Notes: generated from the sequence alone by a model not told the origin. A stretch of 64,000 nt of DNA from Alphaproteobacteria bacterium (GCA_037200445.1 JBBCGH010000001.1:2046001-2110000), one strand, 5' to 3'; shown: positions 11,448-22,199, numbered from the stretch's first letter. A program made the numbers and translations.

Positions 11448-11597
11448 ATGGCCGTGTTCAACGGTACGTCCGGTAACGATTCGTTCATAACGCCAGCCAG
11501 CACCAATACAACCGCGGTTAAGAGTAATTTGATATGTCCCAGCGGGGCAGGGCCAAGCCATGGCATTCTGCCACGACTTTCACCTCGGTCCGTCTAG
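11448..11597 (+). pseudogene. in-frame remnant of an RTX-protein N-terminus
   Basis: An ATG at 11448 begins M-A-V-F-N-G-T-S-G-N-D-S-F, the usual opening of RTX/beta-roll proteins (compare MATFTLTPGVDNFSG of the downstream gene). It runs 49 codons to a TAG at 11595. It is in the same frame as the giant gene that starts at 11619, separated by TAG, six sense codons with a TAA, then ATG. It may be a decayed original start or duplicated N-terminus, or a short leader peptide. After about codon 27 the sequence no longer looks like the family. Confidence 0.45.
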
Positions 11598-11618
11598 CCG
11601 TTTCGAGTGAGGTAACGC

Positions 11619-14600
11619 ATGGCCACGTTCACACTGACTCCCGGTGTAGACAATTTCAGCGGCATCGCCGGACAGGACAACTTTTACTTCTTTACGCCAG
11701 CGACTCTCCAGGCGACCGATACGATTGCAGGTGCCGCGGGCGCTTCCTTCATTGACAGCATGGTGCTGACGGCAAGCGGAACAGTGACCGCCAGTCAGTT
11801 CGCTGGCGTCACCGGAATTGAAATGATCGGGCTATCGTCAGGTGGCAACACCGTCAGCCTGACCAACGGTCTGGTTGCCGGCACGGGCACAGGCGTGTTT
11901 TCGGTGTTCGGCGATGTGGGCAACGACACCGTCGATGCAAGTGGCGTTACCAACGGCATCCGCATTGTATTCACCGCTTCGAGCGGCACCGACAGTTTCA
12001 TTGGCGGCAACGGGAACGATGTTTTCCAATTCAACGCCGCTGATCTGACGTCGGCGGACTCCGTCAATGGAGGAACTGGTTTCGATGCGCTCGCGCTTGC
12101 GACGGGTGGAACGGTCGCGGCGTCCGCCTTCACGAATGTAGCCGGCATTGAGGAACTGTTGCTCAGCGGCGCCGGCAACGCGGTGACGTTGACCAATGGC
12201 CTCGTCGGCACCTCCGGGCCGTTCGTTGTCTATGATGGCAGCGGCGACGACACCATTGATGCGAGCGGCGTCACCAACGGGACGCGTGTGGTGTTCTTTG
12301 CGACCGCCGGCGCCGACACGTTGCGAGGCGGAAATGGCAGCGACTATTTCCAGTTCAACGCCGCAGATCTGACGGCGGCCGATACTGTGAATGGTGGTGC
12401 CGGTTTTGACATCTTGGCGATCGGCAATGGCGGGACGGTTGCGGCCTCTGCGTTCACGAATGTGACGAGCATCGAAGAGCTTCTGCTCAGCAATGCGGGC
12501 AACTCTGTCACGCTCATGAACAGCCTTGTCGGGACCAATCCGTTCGTCGTCTACGACGGAACCGGCTCCGATACGATCGACGCCAGCGGCGTTACCAATG
12601 GAAATCGGGTCGTTTTCTTCGCAGGCGCCGGCAACGATACGTTGCTCGGCGGCAATGGCAGCGATGTCTTCGCCATCAATACCGTTGATCTCACATCGGG
12701 CGACACCATCACCGGCGGAGCTGGACTTGACATTCTGCTCCTGAACACTGGGGGCACCGTCGCGGCCTCCGCGCTCGCCAATGTGACGGGCATCGAAGAA
12801 CTGATCCTCAGCAACGCCGGCAACACTGTCGCCCTGACCAATGGCGTCGTCGGCACTCCGGGACCCTTTGTTGTCTATGACGGCACCGGGAATGACGTTG
12901 TTGACGCAAGCCTTGTCACCAACGGCACGCGCGTCGTTTTCAATATCGGCAGCGGCACCGACAGCATGATCGGCGGGAGTGGCAATGACTTCTTTGCCAT
13001 CTCCACTGCCGATTTGACGGCCGCCGACACGATCAACGGCGGGGCGGGGAGCGATTTCCTGCAGTTTACCACCACGGGCATTGTTACGGCCGCAAGTCTG
13101 GCCGGGGTCTCGGGAATCGAGTCTGTCGGGCTCCTCGCCGGCAACGCCATCACTCTGGCCAACACGCTCACGAGTGCCGGATCGCTCGACGTTTTCGGAA
13201 CGAGCGGTGCCGAGACCGTCGACGGCTCCCTGGTCAGTGGGTACGACATTGTTTTCCATGCGAGCGGCGGCGCCGACGTTCTCAAGGGCGGTAGCGGCAA
13301 CGACGCCTTCCTCATCCCGGATAGCGCTTTCGCACAAATCGATGGCGGTTCCGGCGTGAACGACCGCATCGTGCTCTCCGGTGTCGGTCAGACGCTCGAT
13401 GTCTCCGCCAATGCGGCCAAGATCAGCAACATCGACGTCCTGTGGCTCGATCTGTCCCCGAGCAACAATGAAATCGTCACCTTGACGGCTGCCGATATCA
13501 CGGCGATTTCCGGCGCAAGCAACACGCTTTACGTGGTGGGAAGTTCGGACGATCAGGTTAGCGCCGGCTCCGGCTGGACTTTGATGAACACCGGCGTCAC
13601 CAACGCCACGCTCGCACCCGGTTACACGTTCAACGAATATCTGAATAGCAACGGCGCGACGCTTTTCATCGGCGACCAAATTACGGCGTCGCTCACCACT
13701 TCCTCCAACAATCCGCCCGACATCGAACTCGACGGCTTCCCGCCGGACGGGATCAGTCCACCCGACGGCCCAGACCACACGGCCACCTACACGACCGGCA
13801 ACACGAATGGCGTCGCCATCGCGGATGTTGACGCGAGGTATATGGATGCCGATGCAAATGGGGTCAATTCGCGTCCCGACCACCTCACTGTGACGCTGAC
13901 AAACCCGCACTCGAACGACGCGACTATTCGCGAGTATTTCGTGCTCACAGCCGCGGGGCATACCCTGGCGGCGGCGAAGAACATCACCATTACGGGCGAG
14001 AACACGGCGACACTCACCCTGACGGCGCCCCACAACAATTCCACGCATCCGACTGCCGACGACTTCCAGGAGCTGCTGCGCGACATCCGCTATGTCGATA
14101 CCGACGTGCGCCCCGGGCAGGATTACTCGGCGCGCATCATCCACGTGGACGCGCAGGACCAGGGCAACGGTTCAAACACCGCAGCCCAGCGAACTGCGAC
14201 CATCAATCTGACCAAAGGAAACATCCCGCCTGACGCACCCATCGACAATGATGGAACTGCGAATACTGTTCTGGAAAACTCGCCGGCCGGCAGCAGCGTC
14301 GGTGTGACGGCTCATGCCACAGATCCAGACGGCGACCCCGTCACGTACTCGCTGACCGACGACGCTAGTGGCCGGTTTACCATCGATTCCGGGACGGGTG
14401 TTGTAAAGTTGACCGGGCCTCTCGATTTCGAGACCGATCCGCATAGCTACAGCATTACGGTGCAGGCGGCCGACAATCACGGCGGCACCAGTTCCGCCTC
14501 GTTCTCCATCGCTCTGGCGGATGCAAACGACAATGCCCCGGCGTTCACGTCGTCAGCGACGCCGAGCGTGGCCGAGAATACGACCGCGGTCGTCGATCTG

Positions 14601-17600
14601 ACCACGACGGACGCCGACACGGTTGGCACCAACCCGCCGACCTTCACGATCACCGGCGGCGCCGATCAGGCCCTGTTCACGATCGCGGGAGGCAACCACC
14701 TCGCATTCATCAGCGCGCCGGACTTCGAGAATCCTGGCTCGGCAGCAGCGAGCAACGTCTACGACGTGCAGGTCACGGCAAACGACGGCGCCAATTCCAC
14801 GCCGCAGACCCTCACCGTGACGGTCACCGATACGAACGATGTGGCGCCGACCTTCACCTCGTCAGCGACGCCGAGTGTTGCCGAGAACACGACCGCGGTC
14901 GTCGATCTGACCACGACGGACGCCGACACGGTCGGTACCAATCCGCCGACATTCTCGATCACCGGCGGTGCGGACTCCGGGCTGTTCACGATCACCGGCG
15001 GCAATCATCTCGCATTCATCAGCGCGCCCGACTTCGAGAATCCTGGCTCGGCAGCGGCGAGCAACGTCTACGACGTGCAGGTCACGGCAAACGACGGCGT
15101 CAATTCCACGCCGCAGAACCTCACCGTCACGCTCACGGATACCAACGATAACGCGCCGACGTTCACGTCCAGTGCAACGCCGACCGTTTTCGAGAACAAT
15201 ACAGCCGTCCTCGATTTGACCACCACCGATCCGGACACAGTCGGCACCAACCCGCCGACCTTCACGATCACTGGCGGCGCGGACTCCGGGCTGTTTACGA
15301 TCACCGGCGGGAATCATCTTGCCTTCATCAGCGCACCGGATTTCGAGAACCCCACTGATTCAGGAACCGATAACGGTTACGACGTGCAGGTCACGGCCGA
15401 CGATGGCACGAACCAAACGGTCCAGAACATCACGATCACCGTCGCCGACAACAACGACGCGCCGACGCTCAGCGCGACGCCGACCAATCCGCTCTACACG
15501 CCGGGTGTCGACCTGTTTGATGCGGTCACCGCATCGACCATCGAGGGCGGGCAGTTCATCGATCAGCTCGTGTTTACGGTTTCGAACGTCAACGACACCG
15601 ACGAGACGATGTCGATCGACGGCTCGCCGGTCGCGCTGACCGACGGGACCATCGTGACTCCCACCGCCGGAAACGGCATGGACGTGACGGTCGCGGTCGT
15701 GGGCACCACCGCGACGGTTACCATCAGCAAAGCCGGCGGCGTCGATGCGTCCATCATCGCGGCGATCGTCGACGGTATGACCTACACGGATGCGGCGCCC
15801 GCGGGCGGCTCGCGGGATGTGACGATCACGTCGCTGCACGACACCGGCGGGAACGCCAACGGCGGCAACCCGACCGGCACGCCCAACATCACGTCGACCA
15901 TCACCTTCGACCAGCCGCCCACGATCACGGCGGGCGCCACGCTGAACTACACCGAGGACGATGGCGCGAAGGTGATCGACAACACGATCGTGGTGAACGA
16001 TCCGGACAACGCCAACCTGCAGAGCGCGACGGTCAAGATCACTGGCGGCTTCGTCAGCGGCGAGGACGTGCTGAGCTTCACCAACACGGCGACCATCACC
16101 GGCAGCTTTGTCGGCGATACGCTGACGCTCACCGGCTCCGACACGCTCGCCGCCTACCAGGCTGCGCTGCGCTCGGTGACATACACCGACACCAGCCAGG
16201 ATCCCTCCGGCGCCGACCGCACCATCACGTGGACGGTCAACGACGGTTCACTCAACAACACCACGGTGGCGACGAGCACGATTCACGTCACCCCGGTGAA
16301 CGACCAGCCGACGCTGACCGCGACCGGCCTGAGCCCTGGATTCACCGAGAATGGCTCGGCGGTGGATCTCTATTCCACGGTGGCCGCCTCCACCATCGAG
16401 GCGGGGCAGAATCTCGACCAGTTGATTCTCACGGTGACCAACATCGCCGGCACCGGTGCGACCGAAAGCCTGTTCATCGACGGCACCACGGTCGAGCTCA
16501 ACAACGGCAATTCGGAAACGACCGCGACCCACGGCATGACGGCGTCTGTTGCCCTCGCGGGTGGCACCGCGACCGTCACCGTCTCCAAGTCCGGCGGAAT
16601 TTCCAGCGGCGACATGCAGACGCTGGTTGACAACCTCGCCTATGGCAACACCAGCGACGATCCGGGCGCGGCGAGCCGCGTCGTCACCATCACGTCGCTG
16701 CGCGATACCGGCTCGAACGCCGCGCCGAACGACAACATCAATTCGACGCTCGTCGTCCAGTCGACGGTCGCGGTCACGCCGGTGAACGACGCACCGAAGC
16801 TGACCGCAACCAGCGTCGGCGGCACCTTCACCGAGCCTCCCGGCAGCGGGCTCTCCGCGCCGACCGCCGGCGCCGTCGACCTGTTCTCCAGCCCTTCGGC
16901 CTCGACTATCGAGGCGGGCCAGGCCTTCAAGCAGATCAAGATCACGGTCAGCAACGTCGCCGACACCACCGAATTCCTGAACGTCTCAGGCACCGCAGTC
17001 GACCTCGTCAACGGCAACTCGGAAAGCGTCACGGGCGGCACCGCAAGCGTCGTGGTTGCGGGCGGCACCGCCACGGTGACCATCGACGCCACAACGACGT
17101 TCACCGCGGCGCAACTCAATTCGCTGGTCGACAGTCTCAAATACGACAACAACGACGACACGCCGACAGCGACCAGCCACACCATCACCATCACCTCGCT
17201 CACCGACAATGGCGGGACCGCGAGCGGGGGCGTCGACACCTCATCGCCGGGCCTTTCGGCCTCGGTCACCGTCGTGGCGACCAACGACGCGCCGGTCGCG
17301 CAGAACTTCGATTTCTCGGCCAGTGCCGCAAATGATGCGATCGGCAACACCTCGCTGGTGCTCGACAACGGCGTGGCGCCGTCGCCGCCCGATCCGGCCG
17401 GCCCGCAGAAGACCATCTCGGGCAACTTGCTCACCGGCGCAACCGATGTGGACGGCCCCGGCCCGCTGGTCACCGTTTCGCAGAACAACGTGGCGACCAC
17501 GCACGGCCATGTCACCATCAATACCAGCGGCGAATTCTCATACACGCCGGCCGCCGGATACACCGGCACGGATACGTTCACCTACCAGGTGTCCGACCAG

Positions 17601-20600
17601 AACACCCCGACCGCCGGCACCGGCACCGGCACCGTCACGGTCAACGTCGCGACACCGCATGTGTGGTACGTCAACGCGGACGCCGCCACCGACGGCGACG
17701 GCACCTCCGCCAGCCCGTTCAAGACGCTCTCGCACTTCGCGGGCGCGGGCGGCGTCGACCACTCGGGCGACATCATTTTCGTCTACAACGCCACCAACCA
17801 CCTCACCGGCGGGCTCACGCTCGAGAGCAACGAGCAGCTGATCGGCCAGGACGTCGGCCTCACCGTCAACGGCACGCCGCTCGAAGCCGCAACCGGCGTC
17901 AACGGCGCCATCATCGAAGGCGGCGTGGTGCTGGGGATCGACAACACGATCAGCGGCGTCACCCTCGGCAACACCGGGTCCGGCACCGCGCTCTCCGGCA
18001 CCAGCTTCGGGACGCTCAACGTCGACCACACCGTGGTCAACACCGACAACAACGGCATGATTCTGAGCACCGGCGCGTTCGGCGCGGGCGCGGCATTCAC
18101 GTCCTTCACCTCCGGCGGCGCGACCGACGTGTCGCTGACCAGCGTCACCGGCAGCGTCGACCTCGGCACCGGCACGATGAGCGGCCAGTTCGCCGTCAAC
18201 GGCGGCTCGGTCAACACCACCTACGCGGGCAATCTCAGCCAGGCCAACAACGCCGCGATGGTGGACGTCAGCGGCGGACACAGCGGCACGCTGACCTTCA
18301 ACACCGGCACGCTCACCGCCACCAACGGCACCGGCCTGCAGTTCAACAATGCCGACGGCACCTACAATTTCAACGGCACCAACACGCTGAACAATTCGGT
18401 CGGCGGCGCCAACGCCAACGCCGGCATCAACATTGTCAACAGCTCGGACGGCACCTTCTCGTTCTCGTCGAACAGCTCGATCACCAATCAAACCAGCGGG
18501 ACGGCGTTCAACGTCAGCGGCGGCGGCGGAAACATCACCTACGCCGGCACGATTGGAACCACGGATTCCACGACCGACAACAGCGGCAACACGTCGGTCT
18601 CGGTCGTCAACAAGACCGGCGGCACCGTCGCCTTCTCTGGCAACATCCTCGACTCCAACGACAGCGGCGGCGGCATCGGTATTTCCGGCAACGCCAACAG
18701 CACCGTCAATTTCTCCGGCACGGCCAAGACGCTGGACACCGGCATCGGCGACGGCGTCTCGATCACCAACAACACCGGCACCTCGAACGTCAACTTCACC
18801 AATGGCGGGCTGACCGTCCAGACCAGCAACGGCACGGCCTTCCAGGACACCGTGGCGGGCACGGTGACCGTCGTCGGCAGCGGCAACACCCTCGCCACCA
18901 GCGGCACCGGCGCGATCGTCAACATGAGCGACGTCTCGCTCGGCGCCAGCGGGGTCACCTTCGGTTCACTGCAATCGACCGGCGCCTCGGTCAACACCAC
19001 GGCGGTCCTGCTCAACAACGTCGATGGCAACACGTTCACCTCCGGCGGGACCTCGATCGCCGGCACCAGCGGCGCGGGCAATGACGGCATCCGCGTCAGC
19101 GGCGGCTCGTCTTCGACCTTCAACTTCAACGGCACCACGACGGTCAGCAACACCGCCAACGACGGCATCAATCTGAGCGGCGCGAACGGCGCCGTGTCGT
19201 TCAATTCCGTCGCGCTCAACGGCATGGGCGGAGACGGCATCGACGTCAGCGGCAACACCAACAGCGTGACGGTCTCGGGCGGCTCGATCGGCAACACTAA
19301 CGATCCGGCCGGCAAGGGCGTCACGGTCGGCAGCGGGACCGGGAACGTCTCGGTTGCGGCCTCGATCACCAAGACCACCGCCGGCCATGTGGCGGATGTC
19401 TCCGGTCACACCGGCGGCACGGTTACGTTCTCGGGAAATCTCAGCGCCACCGGCGGCGTCGATAACGGCATAGGCGTGAGCAGCGTTACCGGAGGAACCT
19501 ATAACTTCACCGGGCAGACCATGGCGCTCAGCACGGGCACTTCGACTGGTGTCGATCTGTCCGGCAACACTGGCGGCACGATCAACTTCAATCCGACCGC
19601 CGGCGGCAACGGTCTCGACATCACGACGAGTTCGGGCACCGGCTTCAAGGCGGTCAGCGCCAGCGGAACTGGTGCCACGATAAACGTCGTACAGACCGGG
19701 ACGAGCGGAACGGCTGGCAACACCATCAACTCGTCGACGGGCACTGGGCTCGACATTGAGCACAACACCATCGGGTCCAGCAACGTCACGTTCCAGAGCA
19801 TTTCGTCGGGCGGTGCAGCCAACAACGGCATCACGCTCGATACGACCGGATCGAGTGGCGGGCTGCACGTCACGGGTGACGGCAGCACTGCCGGCTCGGG
19901 GGGCACGATCGCAAGCAAGACGGGCGCCGACGCCAGCACCACAAGCGGGATCGGCATCTACCTGAACAGCACTTCGAACGTGCAGCTCAACGAAATGAAC
20001 CTGCACGACTTCCAGAATTTCGGAATCTTCGGAAACACCGTCAACAACTTCAACCTGACCAACAGCACGGTCAATGCGACGGCGTCGGGGACGGCGACGA
20101 ACGGCACGCAGCAGGGATCACCCAACAACGAGGGCTCCATCCTGTTCAAGGAGCTCACGGGCACCGCGAACATCACCAACGATACTGTTGCCGACGGCAT
20201 AACCAGCGATCTTGACGTGCACAACAACAACAGCGGAAGCTCGCTCACGCTCAATGTGTCCGGCAGCACGTTCACGGGACGGGATAGCGCGACACTCAGC
20301 GCGACTGTTCAGGAAGTCCTGCTGGTGGCCGGCGCAAACCCTGGCGACACCCCGACGATCACGGCCAACTTCACCAACAATACGATGACCAACAACGACG
20401 CGCGCGACCTGCAAGCGGTTGCGAACGGCGCAGCCGTGATGAACATCAACATCGGGCAGAACAACGTCGCGGGCAGCGGTGGCAACTTCAACGGCATGCC
20501 AGCTGCGGCGCTCGACCTCGATCACAATTCAACTGGCAACTACAATTTCAATGTTCAGAACGCGACGTTCACCACGGGTAACTTCAACGGGCAGACCGGC

Positions 20601-22199
20601 GCCGGCCTGCCAATCAATATCTTTAACGGCAGCCAAAGCGGCGCCGCCTCGACCTTCCAGGGACGTATCGTGCAGAGCACGATCAACGGCGGCAATAATC
20701 CGGGAGGGGGTTTCGACGGCATCGCGCTGACGGGCTCCGGCCCTGGAACGATGACGATGCTGGTCGACCACAACACGGTAAACAACATATCCGCAGTCGG
20801 CATCAGCTATACCGGGGCGCAGCTTTCAGCGACCAACCACACGAACCTCACAATTACAAACAACACCGTCAATATGGCGAGCAACGCCAACGACAGTTTC
20901 GGCATTCAGGTCTCGGGTCAGGCCAGCTCCTCGGCTACCTCGGTGGTTGAGGCGAATATCAGCGGCAACACCGTCACCAACGATGCGGCGAGCCCCGATT
21001 ACCGTGTGGACGCACGATTCAGCAGTGCTACGTTTCAAATGCCGGGTTATGCCGGTGGCAGCCAGGATCTGACTGCGATCAAGAACTTCGTTGCCGGCAA
21101 CAACGGAACGACCAGCACCGAAGTGAGCGCCAGCGTTGGACTTGCGCCCGGCGGCAATTTCACGAACACCCCCGGCGGAGCGGCGGTTCCGCTGCCAAAC
21201 AATCCGCAGCCAATGCTCGCGCTCGACGGCGGTGTGGCGAGTGCATCCGTCACGCCGGGCGAGATGAATCTGACCCAGTCGCAGCTCGATACGATCGTGG
21301 CGGCGGCCATCAATTACTGGGCCGCGGCCGGCGCCAGCGCCGACCAGATCGCAACGCTTCAGCATGTCACCTACACGGTCGGCGATGCGATGGCAGGCTG
21401 GCTCGCCGAGTCGACGGCGAATCATGTGCTGGTTGACGCCAGTGCCAACGGCAATGGCTGGTTCGTCGATCCGACGCCAGCCGACAGCTCCGAGTTCGCC
21501 AATGTGGTGAGCGCGACGCGCGCCTTCACGGATCCGACCACCGATGCGGCGGGCCACATGGACCTGCTCACTGTCGTCGCGCACGAGATGGGCGAGCAGC
21601 TCGGCCTCAGCGAGCAATGGGGGACCGACGCGCAGGACAACATCATGTCCGTCTTCCTGCAGGACGGAGAGCGGCGGCTGCCCTCGCTCGCGGACGCAGG
21701 GCTCGCGCAGCAACAGGAGTCGAGCGTGGTTGTGCAGGCAGCGGAGGCGGCACTTCCGACGGGCGCAGCAGCTTCGGCGGGAACGCCTATCGCTCCTGGC
21801 GGTGCGGGCGACGACACCTTCCATATCGCGCAGGGCGGCATGATCGTTGTGGGCGGTGCCGGTGCAGATGCATTTGTGTTCGATCAGGCCGTGCTCACCG
21901 CGCCTGCCGCGCAGGTCACGCACATCGCGGATTACAGCGCGATGCAGGGCGACATTATCGACGTGTCGGCTATCGTGACCCTGCCGCCAGTGATGCGCGG
22001 CGCGCCGGCGCCGACCGACGCCGACATGGTGCGCGTCGCCGAGGATGCGAGCGGCGCTTTCGCGACGCTTCAGGTGAGCAACGCCGGCCAGTGGACCGCG
22101 GTGGCACAGCTCGACGGGGTGCACGCGGGCGATGCGGTGAACGTCGTGCTCGACGCCACCCATGCGCAGCACCAGCTCCACGCCGCGTGGCTGGCGTAG
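11619..22199 (+). CDS. giant RTX / cadherin-like / beta-helix protein with type I secretion C-terminus
   Basis: 3,526 residues; GAGG lies 7 bases before the ATG. Residues 1-690 hold five ~107-residue RTX-like repeats (pattern GTVAASAF.NV..IEEL.LS). About 700-970 is a linker and first cadherin repeat. About 970-1285 is three near-identical cadherin-like repeats with DxNDxAP boundaries. About 1285-1890 is three modules ending in the [VI]TITSL motif. About 1895-2010 is a VCBS/cadherin-like domain. From 2014 (VWYVNADAATDGDG) to about 3190 is a right-handed beta-helix. Around 3322 a matrixin-like segment reads HEMGEQLGLSEQ, so two of the three zinc histidines are missing. The C-terminus (DADMVRVAEDASG... 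GVHAGDAVNVVLD) matches the VC_A0849-type type I secretion target domain. Likely a Ca-stiffened surface or matrix adhesin. The secretion route is inferred; the domains are read by eye. Confidence 0.93.
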   Translation: MATFTLTPGVDNFSGIAGQDNFYFFTPATLQATDTIAGAAGASFIDSMVLTASGTVTASQFAGVTGIEMIGLSSGGNTVSLTNGLVAGTGTGVFSVFGDVGNDTVDASGVTNGIRIVFTASSGTDSFIGGNGNDVFQFNAADLTSADSVNGGTGFDALALATGGTVAASAFTNVAGIEELLLSGAGNAVTLTNGLVGTSGPFVVYDGSGDDTIDASGVTNGTRVVFFATAGADTLRGGNGSDYFQFNAADLTAADTVNGGAGFDILAIGNGGTVAASAFTNVTSIEELLLSNAGNSVTLMNSLVGTNPFVVYDGTGSDTIDASGVTNGNRVVFFAGAGNDTLLGGNGSDVFAINTVDLTSGDTITGGAGLDILLLNTGGTVAASALANVTGIEELILSNAGNTVALTNGVVGTPGPFVVYDGTGNDVVDASLVTNGTRVVFNIGSGTDSMIGGSGNDFFAISTADLTAADTINGGAGSDFLQFTTTGIVTAASLAGVSGIESVGLLAGNAITLANTLTSAGSLDVFGTSGAETVDGSLVSGYDIVFHASGGADVLKGGSGNDAFLIPDSAFAQIDGGSGVNDRIVLSGVGQTLDVSANAAKISNIDVLWLDLSPSNNEIVTLTAADITAISGASNTLYVVGSSDDQVSAGSGWTLMNTGVTNATLAPGYTFNEYLNSNGATLFIGDQITASLTTSSNNPPDIELDGFPPDGISPPDGPDHTATYTTGNTNGVAIADVDARYMDADANGVNSRPDHLTVTLTNPHSNDATIREYFVLTAAGHTLAAAKNITITGENTATLTLTAPHNNSTHPTADDFQELLRDIRYVDTDVRPGQDYSARIIHVDAQDQGNGSNTAAQRTATINLTKGNIPPDAPIDNDGTANTVLENSPAGSSVGVTAHATDPDGDPVTYSLTDDASGRFTIDSGTGVVKLTGPLDFETDPHSYSITVQAADNHGGTSSASFSIALADANDNAPAFTSSATPSVAENTTAVVDLTTTDADTVGTNPPTFTITGGADQALFTIAGGNHLAFISAPDFENPGSAAASNVYDVQVTANDGANSTPQTLTVTVTDTNDVAPTFTSSATPSVAENTTAVVDLTTTDADTVGTNPPTFSITGGADSGLFTITGGNHLAFISAPDFENPGSAAASNVYDVQVTANDGVNSTPQNLTVTLTDTNDNAPTFTSSATPTVFENNTAVLDLTTTDPDTVGTNPPTFTITGGADSGLFTITGGNHLAFISAPDFENPTDSGTDNGYDVQVTADDGTNQTVQNITITVADNNDAPTLSATPTNPLYTPGVDLFDAVTASTIEGGQFIDQLVFTVSNVNDTDETMSIDGSPVALTDGTIVTPTAGNGMDVTVAVVGTTATVTISKAGGVDASIIAAIVDGMTYTDAAPAGGSRDVTITSLHDTGGNANGGNPTGTPNITSTITFDQPPTITAGATLNYTEDDGAKVIDNTIVVNDPDNANLQSATVKITGGFVSGEDVLSFTNTATITGSFVGDTLTLTGSDTLAAYQAALRSVTYTDTSQDPSGADRTITWTVNDGSLNNTTVATSTIHVTPVNDQPTLTATGLSPGFTENGSAVDLYSTVAASTIEAGQNLDQLILTVTNIAGTGATESLFIDGTTVELNNGNSETTATHGMTASVALAGGTATVTVSKSGGISSGDMQTLVDNLAYGNTSDDPGAASRVVTITSLRDTGSNAAPNDNINSTLVVQSTVAVTPVNDAPKLTATSVGGTFTEPPGSGLSAPTAGAVDLFSSPSASTIEAGQAFKQIKITVSNVADTTEFLNVSGTAVDLVNGNSESVTGGTASVVVAGGTATVTIDATTTFTAAQLNSLVDSLKYDNNDDTPTATSHTITITSLTDNGGTASGGVDTSSPGLSASVTVVATNDAPVAQNFDFSASAANDAIGNTSLVLDNGVAPSPPDPAGPQKTISGNLLTGATDVDGPGPLVTVSQNNVATTHGHVTINTSGEFSYTPAAGYTGTDTFTYQVSDQNTPTAGTGTGTVTVNVATPHVWYVNADAATDGDGTSASPFKTLSHFAGAGGVDHSGDIIFVYNATNHLTGGLTLESNEQLIGQDVGLTVNGTPLEAATGVNGAIIEGGVVLGIDNTISGVTLGNTGSGTALSGTSFGTLNVDHTVVNTDNNGMILSTGAFGAGAAFTSFTSGGATDVSLTSVTGSVDLGTGTMSGQFAVNGGSVNTTYAGNLSQANNAAMVDVSGGHSGTLTFNTGTLTATNGTGLQFNNADGTYNFNGTNTLNNSVGGANANAGINIVNSSDGTFSFSSNSSITNQTSGTAFNVSGGGGNITYAGTIGTTDSTTDNSGNTSVSVVNKTGGTVAFSGNILDSNDSGGGIGISGNANSTVNFSGTAKTLDTGIGDGVSITNNTGTSNVNFTNGGLTVQTSNGTAFQDTVAGTVTVVGSGNTLATSGTGAIVNMSDVSLGASGVTFGSLQSTGASVNTTAVLLNNVDGNTFTSGGTSIAGTSGAGNDGIRVSGGSSSTFNFNGTTTVSNTANDGINLSGANGAVSFNSVALNGMGGDGIDVSGNTNSVTVSGGSIGNTNDPAGKGVTVGSGTGNVSVAASITKTTAGHVADVSGHTGGTVTFSGNLSATGGVDNGIGVSSVTGGTYNFTGQTMALSTGTSTGVDLSGNTGGTINFNPTAGGNGLDITTSSGTGFKAVSASGTGATINVVQTGTSGTAGNTINSSTGTGLDIEHNTIGSSNVTFQSISSGGAANNGITLDTTGSSGGLHVTGDGSTAGSGGTIASKTGADASTTSGIGIYLNSTSNVQLNEMNLHDFQNFGIFGNTVNNFNLTNSTVNATASGTATNGTQQGSPNNEGSILFKELTGTANITNDTVADGITSDLDVHNNNSGSSLTLNVSGSTFTGRDSATLSATVQEVLLVAGANPGDTPTITANFTNNTMTNNDARDLQAVANGAAVMNINIGQNNVAGSGGNFNGMPAAALDLDHNSTGNYNFNVQNATFTTGNFNGQTGAGLPINIFNGSQSGAASTFQGRIVQSTINGGNNPGGGFDGIALTGSGPGTMTMLVDHNTVNNISAVGISYTGAQLSATNHTNLTITNNTVNMASNANDSFGIQVSGQASSSATSVVEANISGNTVTNDAASPDYRVDARFSSATFQMPGYAGGSQDLTAIKNFVAGNNGTTSTEVSASVGLAPGGNFTNTPGGAAVPLPNNPQPMLALDGGVASASVTPGEMNLTQSQLDTIVAAAINYWAAAGASADQIATLQHVTYTVGDAMAGWLAESTANHVLVDASANGNGWFVDPTPADSSEFANVVSATRAFTDPTTDAAGHMDLLTVVAHEMGEQLGLSEQWGTDAQDNIMSVFLQDGERRLPSLADAGLAQQQESSVVVQAAEAALPTGAAASAGTPIAPGGAGDDTFHIAQGGMIVVGGAGADAFVFDQAVLTAPAAQVTHIADYSAMQGDIIDVSAIVTLPPVMRGAPAPTDADMVRVAEDASGAFATLQVSNAGQWTAVAQLDGVHAGDAVNVVLDATHAQHQLHAAWLA
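14551..15477 (+). repeat. three tandem 309-bp cadherin-like units
   Basis: The motif cgtcagcgacgccgag occurs at 14551 and 14860, and a diverged copy at 15169, an exact 309-bp (103-codon) period. Units 1 and 2 are almost identical at the DNA level, including synonymous positions, so they look recently duplicated or homogenised by recombination. Unit 3 has drifted. Confidence 0.85.

Larger units (their letters stand above)
10874..11618 (+). other. 745-bp intergenic region between the giant genes
   Basis: It contains the hairpin at 10905-10928 and, near the end, a 49-codon remnant resembling an RTX-protein N-terminus (11448-11597). I see no other convincing gene; small frames here have atypical composition. 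The promoter of the downstream giant gene should lie here, but I cannot place a clear -35/-10 pair. Confidence 0.6.

Noticed and set aside
14551-15477. A CRISPR-like or other non-coding repeat array
   Set aside because: The 309-bp units are exact multiples of three, in frame, and encode cadherin-like domains.
21582-21620. An active zinc metalloprotease in the second giant protein
   Set aside because: The motif reads HEMGEQLGLSEQ; two of the three histidines of HExxHxxGxxH are missing.
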